From positions 1 to 64,000 of the forward strand of contig CAUYLG010008969.1 of NCBI GenBank assembly GCA_963573385.1: a stretch of 64,000 bases of DNA, read 5' to 3'. This stretch comes from Cacajao melanocephalus. Its lineage: Eukaryota; Chordata; Mammalia; Primates; Pitheciidae. Shown here one piece after another: positions 13,138 through 26,350 of the stretch (positions are counted from its first letter, which is position 1; each line of letters begins with the position of its first letter). Both the position numbers and the translations under genes were made by a program. The notes under the pieces are model-generated. The model saw only the letters and a program-made list of their open reading frames with translations. It was not told where the DNA came from and ran no database searches.

Positions 13138-13370
13138 CTTCTAGTCAGACTGTTACTCTGGTGACACAACCTGTGGTTACTAAGGAAACTGCCATCTCCA
13201 AACTAGAAATGCCATCTTCCTTGATGTTGGAGGTACCTGCTCTGGCAGATTTCAACCGGGCTTGGACAGAACTTACTGAATGGCTTTCTCTGCTTGATCA
13301 AGTTATAAAATCACAGAGGGTGATGGTGGGTGACCTTGAGGATATCAACGAGATGATCATCAAGCAGAAG
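13138..13370 (+). CDS. DMD: DMD exon 51 (dystrophin; end of hinge 3 and start of spectrin-like repeat 20)
   Basis: Internal coding exon of dystrophin, the cytoskeletal protein that links actin to the sarcolemmal dystroglycan complex. The exon is 233 bp, the known length of human exon 51. It is bounded by attttag|ctt and aagcagaag|gtatga. It begins with the last two bases of a split serine codon and ends on a codon boundary, so alone it is not a multiple of three. The translation runs from hinge 3 (TVTLVTQPVVTK) into repeat 20 (FNRAWTELTEWLSLLDQ and on to NEMIIKQK), corresponding to human Dp427m residues 2437-2514. Conserved tryptophans of the triple-helix repeat are intact and there is no stop codon. 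Compared with the human protein from memory it has P2438S, T2439S and D2484E. The identification is secure; the human comparison is from memory. Confidence 0.98.
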
Positions 13371-14554
13371 GTATGACATAAAAAGATAAAATTTGGCAGA
13401 AATTTTCCTTTAAAATGAAGATTTCCCACTAATCACTTTACTCTCCTAGAACATTTCCCACCAGTTCTTAGGCAACTGTTTCTCTGTCAGCAAACACATT
13501 ACTCTCTCTATTCAGCCTAAGTATAATTAAAGATATAAATTAATGCAATTCACTAAAGTAGCCATACATTAAGAAGGATATATACAAAAAACAAAAAGAA
13601 AAATGCAGAAACCTTATAAGAATAGTTGACTGAGTTAAATTTACTAAACAACCTGGTATTTTAAAAATATATTTTATACCAAATAAGTCACTCAACTGAG
13701 CTATTTACATTTAAACTGGTTGTTTTGGCACTATGCAGCCACAACATATTGCAGAATCAAATGTAAAAGTCTGGGAATTGATTACTATCCTCTCTTCTAA
13801 GTTGTCTGTGCCAATTTTCCTCCTCCAATGATAAGGATAATTGAAACATAGCTATAAATTAAAATGAGAAAAGTAACAAAACAGAAGATATTTAAAAATA
13901 CCCTAGATCTTAATGTTGGCATTTACACAAAGCCATGTTCAAATTAATAGTTTTTAATACAAATAGTGCATTTTTCAGCCTCGGTGTAATCGATTTATGA
14001 CATCAACTAGGAACATTAGAATATATTGATGTAAATATTGTTTACCTAGCTAGATCAAATATACTATACATCTTTTATATTTGTTAACAGTTAAGGAAAA
14101 TAATTATGGAATTGTTTTACATTGAAGTTTTTTCACTTAATGCCAGCTTTCAAGCCTTTCTAAAGAAATAGAAAGTTGTGCTGAAGGTATTTAGGTGTTA
14201 AAGTACTACCTTTTGAAAAAACTAGAAGTGAGGCAGACAGAGTAAGGGGAACTTCTTTGTAAAATAAATTTCAGCAATTCAGTAGAAATAAAAGTAATTT
14301 GATAGTAAACAACCTACATTTAAAGGCCTTGTGCTTGAACACAGAAGACCTGAATTCAGTGCCATTTGCAAATGACAACTGTGGTCAAGCCATCTCTGGA
14401 TCTTGGTTTTGTACTCTTGAGTACAGAGCATACAGAGTACACATTCACATTCACCATATATTTATGGATATAGATGTAAATAAATATATGTCAGTATCAC
14501 ATATATGTACATAAAATTTGTTTTACTTCTGCTTTATAAAAAGTAATTATAGCC

Positions 14555-14690
14555 ACATTTTTCAGAAAAAGTAACTGAGGCTCATAGATGTCAAAATCCC
14601 AGTAAGTAGCAGAACAAGGATTCAAATCCAAGTCCGTTTGATTCCTAAGCCTGTTATTACTTTACATAAACTGCCTGCAAGTAATAACTG
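14555..14690 (-). mobile_element. MIR SINE fragment
   Basis: Antisense MIR: tttcagaaaaagtaactgagg, gtaagtagcagaacaaggatt, caaatccaagtccg in order. Confidence 0.7.
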
Positions 14691-14718
14691 TAACTGTTAT
14701 TACTTGTAATAACAGTAA
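14678..14718. repeat. Overlapping short palindromes (GTAATAAC/GTTATTAC)
   Basis: caagtaataac at 14678-14688 pairs perfectly with gttattacttg at 14696-14705. The second copy also pairs with the taataacagt that follows, so three alternating copies give mutually exclusive stems. Confidence 0.85.
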
Positions 14719-14894
14719 TTACTATTTAGTGATTTGCATGTGTATGTATATGTAGTCTATTTTAGACACTATGCTAAGCATTTTATAGTTGCTATGTACT
14801 GATGAATACAGAAACAAGAGGTATATTCTTTCACAATACCATACTGAGTTATACAGTACTCCCAGGACTTGTAGTTACCAAAGGAAGCAATATC

Positions 14895-15085
14895 TTAAAA
14901 TGTTTAAATCACAGATTTTGAAGTTAGATTGTCTGGGTTCAAAGCTTAGCTCCCAAGCTGTGTGACTTGGGTAACTTATTCAGCCTCCCTGAGCCCAAGT
15001 TTATCTATCTGTAAAATGTAGATAGTTGTACTACCTGCCTTGCAGTTTGTTATCAGGATTAAGTTGGCTAGTACATGAAAACACT
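14895..15085 (+). mobile_element. MIR SINE
   Basis: Sense MIR: gattgtctgggttcaaa, agctgtgtgacttgggtaac, tctgtaaaatgtagatag, gttatcaggattaa in order. Confidence 0.85.
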
Positions 15086-15499
15086 TCCTACTTTACCTTG
15101 CCTACTGCTTACTGCTAGTATTGAACAAATGTTAGTAATTATGTTTGGTTCTACCATGAACTCTAGAAATCTAACCAATGATGGCATTTGTATCAGCCAA
15201 ACTATATATCACATTATAATATTATATGGGAATGAGAGCTTGTTTCTACTTCTGTACCCTATTCTACCATTGACATTATAGCTTCCTGTACAAGTTACCT
15301 GATAACAGATTGGGAGAGAAAGTCCACACTTCCTTGTGACAAGTTTGTGAGTCCAGCATTTAGGGAAGCCATTGATGTGCTCAGTAGTCTTCAGAGTTCT
15401 CCAAATGAATTGGCTTTTTTTTTTTCAGAAAGGACTGCTAATTTGATGTCCCCTCACAGAGATCCTCTTTAAATATAGGTCAAAAATTAACATAGAGGA

Positions 15500-15782
15500 C
15501 TAGATACAATGGTTCACACCTGCAATCTCAGCACTTTGGGAGGCCGAGGTGGGCGAATCACTTGAGGTCAGGAGTTTGAGACCAGCCTGACCAACGTAAC
15601 GAAACCCCATCTCTACTAAAAATATGAATATTAGCTGGTGCGGTGGCACATGCCTATAATCCCAGCTACTGGGGAGGCTGAGTCAGGAGAATCACTTGAA
15701 TCCTGGACTGGAGGTTACATTGAACTGAGATTGCGCCATTGCCCTCCAGCCTGAGTGACAGAGTGAGACTCTTAAAAAAAAA
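15500..15782 (+). mobile_element. Alu SINE
   Basis: Sense Alu with both monomers. The flanks aaaattaacatagagga (ending 15499) and aaaattaatgtagagga (ending about 15798) form a target-site duplication with two mismatches, so it is not young. Confidence 0.93.
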
Positions 15783-15853
15783 AAATTAATGTAGAGGAAA
15801 AAAAATCAAATCAAAAGCCATTTCTGAGACAGAAAAATACAGGATTTGTAAAT

Positions 15854-15930
15854 TATATATAATATATATATATTATAAAATATCATATATAGCATATTAC
15901 TAGATATAATGATATATAATGTACATATAC
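15854..15930. repeat. AT-rich (TATA) low-complexity tract
   Basis: Runs of tatataatatatatatat and related A/T words. No other signal. Confidence 0.85.
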
Positions 15931-16429
15931 ATTTTATTTAAAAATCTAATGTCCCTTCTCTTGCTTGCTGAATAGTGGGATGCTTTGCCTGCTTCTTCCT
16001 TTTATATTAAAAAATAATTCATAAAGACATTGTCAGTTACTGGCTTTTATAGCCTCAATCACCAAATTGCCAGTGAAATGGTCCTAAATAATCATTAAAT
16101 AAATGTGTGTGGGAGAGAAGATAAGGAGAAGTAAGTTTGGGGAGGATTTTATAATTTCAGGAAATAAATATTGATTTTATGTAAAGTTTTAAATAAAGCA
16201 ATCCCAACTTTAATGTTTGATGAGTGAAAAATTAGGCAAAATTCCAAAAGGGCTTTATAAACTAAAAAAACCTTACTATCACCTATTCATTTTTATTATT
16301 TTAACCAACTTTTATTGAATTGCCACTAAATACCTGGGAAATATGAAGTTGCACAGGATAAAATATGTAGGTTAAAGGTTGAAGGAAGAAAAGCAATAAT
16401 AACACTATCATAGAGATAAATTTTAGGAG

Positions 16430-16640
16430 AATAGCTAACACATGTTTAGCACTAATGGTATGCCAGTCATTGATCTACGTACTTCATGTGAATTATTTAA
16501 TGCTTACAACATCGCTGTGAGGTAGATACAGTGGCGCTAAGCATTATAACCTGCCCAAGATCTAGGAGGAAAGAGACAGTGATGAAATTTGAACTCAAGC
16601 AGTCTGGTTCCAGAGTCCTCTCACTTAAACCTCATACTTT
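16430..16640 (-). mobile_element. MIR SINE
   Basis: Antisense MIR: tggtatgccagtcattgat, atcgctgtgaggtagatac, then gaactcaagcagtctggttcc in the expected order. Confidence 0.75.
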
Positions 16641-17567
16641 TTAACTTCCCTGATACTGTGTGAGTGATGCTGTTGGGACTTTCTTCAGGGAAAACTAAGC
16701 CAGGAGAGAGAACAGATGCTAATGAGATGCTCCGGAAGTAGATAAAACTTAAGCCAAGCCTTAAAGAATGAGTTTGAATTACACAGCTAGATAAAATGAG
16801 AAAGGCAACTCAGGCAGAGGGAACAGACTGTGCTTTTCGATGAGATGGAAAACCACAAAGTATGTCATAGGAATTGTGATTCCATATGGCTGAAGTTAAG
16901 GGTATATGATGAGGAAGAAATTGATGAGGTTGAATAGAAAGAACTGGGGCTAAATAATGGGAATCCTTTGTTGCCAGACTGAAGAATTCTGATGATGGCC
17001 TACAGGCAGAGGCAACCCTGAAAGGATTGTAAACAGGAAAATAAAATCATCAAATACAGTTTAGTTGACTATCAAATAGGGCTCTCTGGGAGCAAGCAAC
17101 AGAGATCAGTCTCTGATTAAATCAAGCAGAAAGTAAATGTACTGTGATTAGCACAAAGGCAATGGAACGAAGCTTACAAAAGGAAAAAGATCTGAGCATG
17201 CCTTCCTGGGCATGTGGCTAACAAGAACTATTCCAGGCTCTCTTTTCTCCATTCTGTTTAACTCTGTTCAACTTTTAAAGTCTTAAAAGAGGGTCCAGTT
17301 CCTTTTTGCTTGGGTCACATGTTAATACATGAGCTACAAGAGAATAGAAAACTCTTGTTTAAATCCCTCTTGTTCCAAAGTCTCAAAATTAAGGAAAGGC
17401 AATTCTCCCACATAGAAACGGGGTCTACTGACAATAGAAGAAGAAAATGATTCTGACCAACAACTAAATGATAATTGTCCACTGAACTCAGTCAATAACA
17501 TGTACAGTAAGTTGGAGGATAGAGCAAATAAAGGTGATTCGTAGGAGGTGATTGTTATGGTCTAAAG

Positions 17568-17786
17568 CAAGCTTGTCCAACCCATGGCCCATGAGCCACA
17601 TGTGGCCCAGGATGGCCCTGAATGTGACCCAACACAAATTTGTAAACTTTCTTAAAACATGAGATTTTTTTGTGATTTTTTTTTTTCGCTCATCAACTAT
17701 CATCAGTGTTAGTGTATTTTATGTGTGGCCCAAGACAATTCTTCTTCCAATGTGGCCCAGGAAAGCCAAAAGATTAGATACAGCTG
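17568..17786. mobile_element. hAT-type MITE with 8-bp target duplication
   Basis: A 219-bp element starting caagcttgtccaaccc and ending gattagatacagctg. It contains the characteristic gtggcccaggatggc and tgtggcccaagacaattctt segments. It is flanked by gtctaaag (17560-17567) and atctaaag (17787-17794), an 8-bp duplication with one mismatch, as hAT elements make. The family name is not assigned. Confidence 0.75.
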
Positions 17787-18699
17787 ATCTAAAGCAACAG
17801 GTTCATCTACTCAACTTTGCAGCATGTAGACCTGAAGTAAAAATCATTTATATACCAGTAGCCTAAATACAAATTTGTTTGACCGTGACACATACAATAA
17901 TTGGTTCTCAGTAAATGTAGATAGCTTGATGGATAATGTGAATGCAGTGTGATAAAGAAGCTTCATATTCAACAATGATTGGAATGTGAGGATTATAATT
18001 ATAATTCCAAAGCATCAGAAGTTAGATAAGATAATGCAATAAGACATTTTATGACTCAAGGCAAAGTTAGTTATGAGATTCAGACCAAACCTTAGACACG
18101 TAGTAATTCAAGTAAGCTAATCTTTTACTAGCTTTAGACTTTGAACTCACAAAACATATATTTGGTGAAAACCTTATGTTCTCCTTTAGTATGTATTGCT
18201 TGATTAAAGTATTTTAGAAAATGGGGAGCTTCTCCCATTTTGAAATAAAAATAATTTTTACTAAGTGAATTATATTCAGCAAAAAAAAAATAGAAGCTAA
18301 AATTACAACTTCATTTTTTTTAAGTTTTAAAAATATAGCCATTTAAAAAAAATTAAGCAAATCTGCTTCATTTTAGACAGTAGAAAATATGCCATTATCT
18401 TTTAGAAAAATCGAAATGTGAAATATACAAATTAATCCTTTAGAAGTAAAACAGACATGAAGTTAAAAGTTTAATTTCTAGAATTGTGAATCAATCGCAG
18501 TGGATGATTTATATTTTATAACTTAGTGTCAGAGAACTCTGATTAAAAAATGCTTTTGCTGTTTCCTCACATGTTTAAGTAAAATTGCTCTGAAACAATA
18601 TTTGACAATAATTAGCTGTTTTCTTTTTTGACATAATCTATCAAGTGAAGGGAAAAATATGCCCTGGCTTTTGCTCTGAGAGTAATTATTAAATCTGAC

Positions 18700-18935
18700 C
18701 CTCAAGGAAGGAAAGGAGAGAATGAAGAAGGGAGGAAAGGAAGGAGGAGGAAAGGGAAAAATGGAAGGAAAAGAGGAAGAAAAGCAGGAAAAAGGAGAAG
18801 GAGGGAGAAAAGAAAGAAGAAAAAGGTAGAAAAGGAAAAAAAACAAGAAAGGAATATTAAAGAGGAAAAAAGAGGAGTGAGAAAAGGAGGAAATGAAAGA
18901 GGGATGCAGGGAGAGAGGTGGAGGATAAATATGAA
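18700..18935. repeat. Long polypurine (GGAA/GAAA) tract
   Basis: About 235 bases are almost entirely A and G on the + strand, with irregular GGAA, GGAGG and GAAAA words. Antisense open frames across it are low-complexity artefacts. Confidence 0.95.
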
Positions 18936-21886
18936 GAGAGGTTTGAGGCAGTAGAGACTAGTGTTGCTATCAACAAACATAATTTAGTTGGCAATATGAT
19001 ACTATTTTTCATAATATTGGTGTCTCATTGCCTGTGCTGAGTTAACTGTAGTCTTTTTTCAGTTCCGCTTGGCCAGGTGTTCAGGGAAATTCACCAAAAA
19101 TCTCAACCACTGCACTTGTATTGAATAAAGAATTCAGTTGGCAAAGGCATTCTCTAATGAGACCTCTCCAGATTGGGGTTGAGACAAATTGGCCAATCTG
19201 GACAAGATGATAATAGCATTGTTCAAGATTCATTTTTAACCACACATTATGTTGTTACCTGGGAGATTTCATTTTCTAAAGCTTAAATGAGCACTTTTAG
19301 TGGATATAGTGTTTATTTAAATGGGACATAATTATTTGAATGGGTTTAATTTTTGTTGTTGTTAAGGTGAAAGTACTTAATAAAAATTGTGATTTTTTTT
19401 AAACTCTGTCTATATCTACACAAAAAGCACTTGAATAGTTACAGAATCATTCTGATTATAGCCTTTGTTCAATAAATTCAGTCACAATCTGACTACTAAA
19501 CAACTTGTGTAGTATAGCCCTGGAAGAATTGATGGAGCAATGTGTGGGTAAAGTGGCATTGGCTATTTAAACTAAAAGCAATACAAATAGAATGTTTCTT
19601 GGTTTTATTCTCTTGTCACAAACCCAGCAGAAAGTGGATATTACAAAGTTTTTCTTATTCAACAAATGAGAGACGTTATAGAAAATCTAGTTAATTGATC
19701 TAAGGTCACTTAGTAAATAATTCAGACCTCTTGGGAATGGATAATGTTTCTCACATCTTCTCTGTTTTCTCAGCCACCCCTGTCAACTTCTTACACATCT
19801 CATTTCTCCATCCAAATTATAACAAAACGAAGTAAACATGGTTTATTTCCATGGGGATCAAATTGATTTCACAAGTTGGGTGACAGTCATCTTAGGGTGA
19901 GGAGATCGATTAGTCTGTTTTTCTCTTTCACTGAACAACAATCCAGCCCTTCTCATCTCATCAGTTCATTTCTCCACAAATTCATTTAAGAAACACCATA
20001 TCAGAGTGTGCTGTCCTTCTATATATAGAAGTTGCTCTACAAATAATAATTTGCACATCGTTGTATAAATAATAATGTTGTCATCTGTTTGAAGATATTT
20101 ACAAATTTTGTGCTTTAATTATCTTCCAACAAATGTACATGTCTCTGGTAGAAAGTTTGTGACCATGTGGATGACTGATCCATATTTACCTAATTTTCTT
20201 TCTTCACCTAATGCGGGCAAATCCACTGTTATCTTACTGAAAGATGTAAAGATATGTCAATGTCAGTAATATGACTTATTTTATATTCTCTGGTCATAAC
20301 AAAAATAAACTTCCCCCTTAAACAAGGAGGTCATAGAGTTGCAAAGACACACACACACACACAAAATCATATTTTCTAAATCTCTTAATAACCTTTTTAT
20401 GGAAAATGATACCATATGCTTTTTTTCTGAAAAAAACTATATAAAGGTATATGCTATAGTAAACTACATATTCCAAAGTCTACGAATAGAAATGTATATT
20501 TTATTATATTTCAATTCAATTCACTGTAAAATTTTCTGTCAAAATCTTATCAAGCAAAACTGATCCGGGATATTTGCATGAATTCTGATGAAAGTCAGTA
20601 GACTGTGTTTTTCGTGTAATACCAGTGGGATTCTAATAAGGAAGTTTATGCTTGTCATTGTATTTAAATAGAGAATTCTATTTACAAGTTTCCTTTCCTG
20701 GATCTACTTAGGGTTCCTTTATATGAAGTGACTTTTATTACTTTCATAAAAATATGTAGAATCTGGGTCTTCTCTAACTCTCTTACAGGAAAGGGATGGA
20801 AGTAAATAAGGTTGTTTTTTTTAATTTTCTGAAAGTTATGTAAGGTTATTGTTCCCTAAAGTTTAGTACCTGCCTTTTGGGCTTTCCATTTCACCATAAC
20901 TTTTGGTCCTTAAAGTCTATAATTGAAGTTACAGTGTGTTATAATGTAAGTTTTTCTTATTATTACATTAAATGATAGGGTAATGTTAATGTTAGGTATA
21001 TGGTTGTTTTTTTCATTCCTTCATTCAACAAATTGTCTTTGAAACCCATGTTTTAAAGCACTCTAGAGTCAAGTCGAAGACTATTGAGAAAGGAGAGTGG
21101 AAAGAGACAGTAGAGTAACAATTTGGATTTAAATTTGATTTCCCTGTGTATGATAGTGAATAAGCGTGAATAAGATGAGGCTGTGATCACACATCACTAT
21201 TAGTAAAAGTGTTTTTTACATGTATCCACATTTTTATGTATATGATTACTTATGTTAAAGTGATACATATTACATAAAATTAACATATGCATTAAGTAGA
21301 TATTTTAATATTCTGTAATTAAAATAAAGACTACCAGTATTTTCTTTCCTCCTTCAAATGCCTACTTTGGCTACCTCGAGTTACAGTGTCTTAAAGATTC
21401 TTTAGAAATATATTGACTGTCTTCTAAGGGCTTTTGATATAAGACTGAGTTTTCATTCATCTGTTATTTATTGAACACTTGCTGGTGAAAGGCATCCGTG
21501 TTACCTGCTCTTAGGGAATAAAAATAAAAAACGGATATGCTCTAATTTTAGAGTGTATCCTCTATAAGGAAAACATAAAAGGCAGATCAGTTATTGCCAC
21601 AAAAGAATAAAGTGTTATGGTGGTTTTAATCATATATGTATTAGGATGAATGAATCAGTTGATCAATTGTGATTTATTTTCTTACTCTAAATATGTGCCT
21701 GCCTTTCTCATATAGATGAAAATTAAGCTATATTTATCTTTCCAGGGATCTTGTTGATTTTTATTCAGTAACTTGGGAGTGTTTTTAAATTTCATAAACT
21801 AATTAATCAGTAATTTCCAAGGTAGTAATGGCTGCAGTGTTTTTGGAAAACAAGCGACAGGATTTGACTGTGCCGTTGTGATTTTT

Positions 21887-22090
21887 TTTAAATTGTACTT
21901 TAGGTTCTGGTGTACATGTGCAGGTCATGCAGGATTGCTGCATAGGTACACAAATGGCAATGTGGTTTGCTGCCTCCCTCCCCCCATCACCTACATCTGG
22001 CATTTCTCCCCCTGTTATCCCTCCCTGACCTCCCCACCCCCACTGCTGTCCCTCCCTTGCCCCCACCAACAGACCCCAGTGTATGATGCT
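21887..22090 (-). mobile_element. Short L1 3' end with target duplication
   Basis: About 200 bp of antisense L1 3' UTR starting with a T-rich tail and the ttctggtgtacatgtgcagg landmark. It is flanked by gttgtgattttt at 21875-21886 and 22091-22102 (12 bp, perfect). It shares unusual 3' UTR differences with the L1 at 27470. Confidence 0.9.
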
Positions 22091-22266
22091 GTTGTGATTT
22101 TTAAAGGATTAATTTAAAATAATGACACGGTTTCTAAAATGATTTGAGTCAATTTCTTATTCGATTTCTAAAAACAGCTTTAAATACAGTTTTAGTAATT
22201 CACAAATGCTTCCAGTTCCCTTACCTAGATATTTTATATTCTGTGTAAACAAATAGCATCATATTT

Positions 22267-22517
22267 TTTATTATTATACCTTAAGTTCTGGGGTACATGT
22301 GCAGAAGGTGCAGGTTTGTTACATAGGTATACACGTGCATGGTGGTTTGCTGCATCCATCACCCCGTCATCTACATTAGGTATTTCTCCTAATGCTATCC
22401 CTTCCCTATCCCTCCCCTAGCCTCCCACCCCTGGACAGACCCCAGTTTGTGATGTTTTCCTCCCTGTGTCCATGTGTTCTCATTGTTCAACACCCACTTA
22501 TGAGTGAGAACAAAGTG
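22267..22517 (-). mobile_element. Short L1 3' end with target duplication
   Basis: About 250 bp of antisense L1 3' UTR (ttctggggtacatgtgcag to cacttatgagtgagaac). It is flanked by gcatcatattt at 22256-22266 and 22518-22528 (11 bp, perfect). It is a separate insertion from its neighbour 165 bp upstream and of a more standard subfamily. Confidence 0.92.
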
Positions 22518-23188
22518 GCATCATATTTAACAATTATATATCTCCTATGATTTATTCAAGGAAAGAATATATACTGTATTATTTATCCCAAGAACAGAAA
22601 TGCCTTGATTTAACTGTCATATTCTCTCTTCAATTATAGAAGCAAAATAAACTGTAATGACAAATATAACCCCTCTCCCATATCAAGTTAATCTATGTTC
22701 AACTCTAGGATTATCTTTAAACCCTCAAACTAGAAATAAAAAAGGATTAAGTACATGAAGATTTTTGCCAAAAGCATATAGATAAATTGAGTTGATTCTA
22801 TACTTAAAGTGGAGAGAAGAGAATAACTTACTCTTAAGTCCACCTTTTTTCCCTAAATGTGAAAGAAGTAGATTGTAGTGAGAGGGAAAATAATCTGTAG
22901 CAACTTCATTGAGGCTATGCCTTCTGTCATGTTATATTATATGAAAGTAATGAAATGCTTCCACAGATAGAATCAAAAGTCCCCTTTGAGAAATTCTGCA
23001 TAAAAATTAGCCTGCCACTTTACCACTTACTCAAGTTTGATTTGTTTTAATTTATATAATAGGTGTTAGGCACTAGAAGAGGAGATTTATTGGGGGCAAA
23101 GATCAGTAGTTGGAAACAATGCAAGCTGGCAGGAAACTATATAATGAGATTTTACAATAGAATTATTTTCTAAATTAAAATGAGGATG

Positions 23189-23510
23189 GGTTCATACACA
23201 ACAGCTCATACTTGTAATATCAGCACAAGGATAGAGGATTCCTTGAGGCCAGGAGTTTAAGACCAGCTTGGGCAACATAGTGAGAATTCATCTCTACAAA
23301 AAATTAAATAATTAGCTGGCTGTGATAGTGTGGACCTGGAGCTTTAGCTACTCAGGAGGCTGAGGCAACATGATCTCTCGGGCCCAGGAGTTCGAGGCTG
23401 CAGTGAGCTATGATAGCACCACTGGACTCCAACCTGGGCAATGGAGCAAAACTCCATCTCTAAAAAAGAATAAAATATAAAACTAAAATAATATATAAAA
23501 TAAATAAATA
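23189..23510 (+). mobile_element. Alu SINE (old, J-type)
   Basis: A diverged sense Alu with J-type landmarks such as gaccagcttgggcaacatag and gaggctgcagtgagctatga. It is flanked by a perfect 12-bp duplication, aaaatgaggatg, at 23177-23188 and 23511-23522. Confidence 0.93.
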
Positions 23511-23662
23511 AAAATGAGGATGTATTTTATTTTAACATTAGGAAACTTTTTAGATGAGAACCATGCAAACATTCAACTTGTGAGTTCTGACCATATCCAA
23601 TTATTAACCATACCAATGACTTATGGTTCCTTCACACTCCTTAAAGTTGATTAATATAATGA

Positions 23663-24052
<390 letters not shown>

Positions 24053-24559
24053 TATGTATTGGTCTTTTTAATCAATGATTCAGTGCAGAATCATTTTGTC
24101 CTTTAACTATATATTTTCTTGTAAAGCTGCTTCTGTTGTCTTGAACTTTTCTTTTAAAATGTATGTTGTCATTTGACTTTTTAGATTGTTATGTTCTAGC
24201 CCTTGAAAGCAATGTAAATTTCCTTTAAAGGATAGTGTAATATTCTATTTGACATAGCAGCTAAGGATATACTAGGTGCTTTATAAATGGTGTTGATATA
24301 CTTTATCTTCACAGATTACTAGTTTTACTTAATATTTGCAATATAGCAATCTTTTATAGAGTTATATGTATGTTTATCTTAACTGTTAAATGCAGTATGA
24401 TTCATGTCTAGTTTTGGTCAATGATGAATGAAAGTCTCCTGAGAATTAAATTTACTGCACTGAGCAAAAACAGTCATCATTTTAGACACTCTAAGAATTT
24501 TAAAATTAAAGGTTTTTTTTTCCAGTTTACTCTGTTAAGATTGTGTATAGCTACATGTG

Positions 24560-24940
24560 ACAACATTCTCACCACAGTAACTTATCTAGATAGTTTCTTT
24601 TTCTCATAGAGCAAGAGTTCCAGAATTATGTATTCCAGGGTCGGTGCAGCAACCTCAAAACTATTATGTCCCAACTCTTTCCTCCATTCCCAGTCATCTC
24701 CAACATGAGACTTTCTTCCCCTATGGTCTCAACATTGCTACCCTGTCTCCAGGCACTATGTATGTGCTTCCAAATGGAAGAAGGGAAAATGGGGAAAGTA
24801 AACGCATACTCCAGCTGCATCAGCTCCTGTTTGTAAGGAAAATGCTTTTCTGGCAGCCCCATACTGAAGAGTTCTACTTGACACTGCGTTAACCAGAAAT
24901 GTGTCACATGACCATTCATAACTTCTAAAATCCTGGGAGG
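24560..24940. mobile_element. MER-type repeat, family unresolved
   Basis: Segments such as ttctcatagagcaagagttcc, aaaatgcttttctggcagcccc and ccagaaatgtgtcacatgacc resemble a common old interspersed repeat. The 97-codon and 82-codon open frames here show no protein similarity I recognise. Confidence 0.4.
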
Positions 24941-25956
24941 ATTGAGTGTTTTAACTGATTAGGTATGTTTCTTGCTTCATAATTCAAAATATGAAAACTG
25001 GTGACCTATTCATAAAACTTTGATAGTCTGAACAAAATTTGGATTTTTTTTTTAGCTAAGAAGAAAAGAAAGGATATTGGGTAGACAGCTGGCTATGCCA
25101 GCCAAGATACTCATAATAATGTATATTTTCTCCTTTGGATATACTTAGTTTTAACTTAGCTAAATACGATGTGATTGTTTTCCTGTCTTCTTAGTTCTGT
25201 TTAAATTTATTTCAGATGTCAAGGAAATAAAATGGAGAAAACACTCTATTATTCATGTCTTTCTGCCTTTGAATATTTTTATGTTGGAGAAAGAGAAAGC
25301 ACTCACTTTCATAATAGCTTAAATAGTCTGACAAATTCTAAAGATGTCCGTTATCATCAATATATACGATATTAGGTCATCAGTTTCTATATTCTGAATT
25401 AGTAAGACCCAGTCACATCCACTGAGTTCAAGAGAAAGTACAGACTGCGTAATAAAAAGATGACCAGTTCTAGCAATTATAATCAAACAAGAAAACAAGT
25501 AATATAGTTCATTTAGAATAACATGTTTTAAAGATCAAGTTTTTCTGCCTTGTCAATGTTGCCTTTCTTGTAACACTTTTTTTTTTTCTTCTTGAGGTAG
25601 GCTTCCCTATCTTTCATCACAAACCCCAGTATTTACTTTGCCATTCATGGTCTACTCATAGCAGCACTACCCCATGGCCCAAACTTACAGATGTTTCCCT
25701 CCTTCTTCTACACTTCTTCCAGTAAGAATAACCATTCTTGTCTCTCATAATCTCAGCTGTCTCTTTTGTGCCATAAAAATGGAAAATAATGACTAATAAG
25801 ATACCAGCTAGGTTTTAGTCATACAAGATGAATAAGTCCTACAGATCTGTACAGCATAGGGCTTATAGTTAACAATATTATGTATTTAAAACTTTGCGAA
25901 AAGGCTAGATTTTTTTTTAACTGTTATTATCATATATGCAAAAATAATAATAGTAG

Positions 25957-26337
<381 letters not shown>

Positions 26338-26350
26338 TCACAGGGGCATA

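Noticed and set aside
13138..13370. Human origin
   Set aside because: Exons 51 and 52 differ from the human coding sequence I remember at about eight bases, including four amino-acid changes.
18529..18980. Antisense open frames of 105 and 92 codons
   Set aside because: They are translations of the polypurine tract and have only Ser, Phe, Pro and Leu-rich low-complexity sequence.
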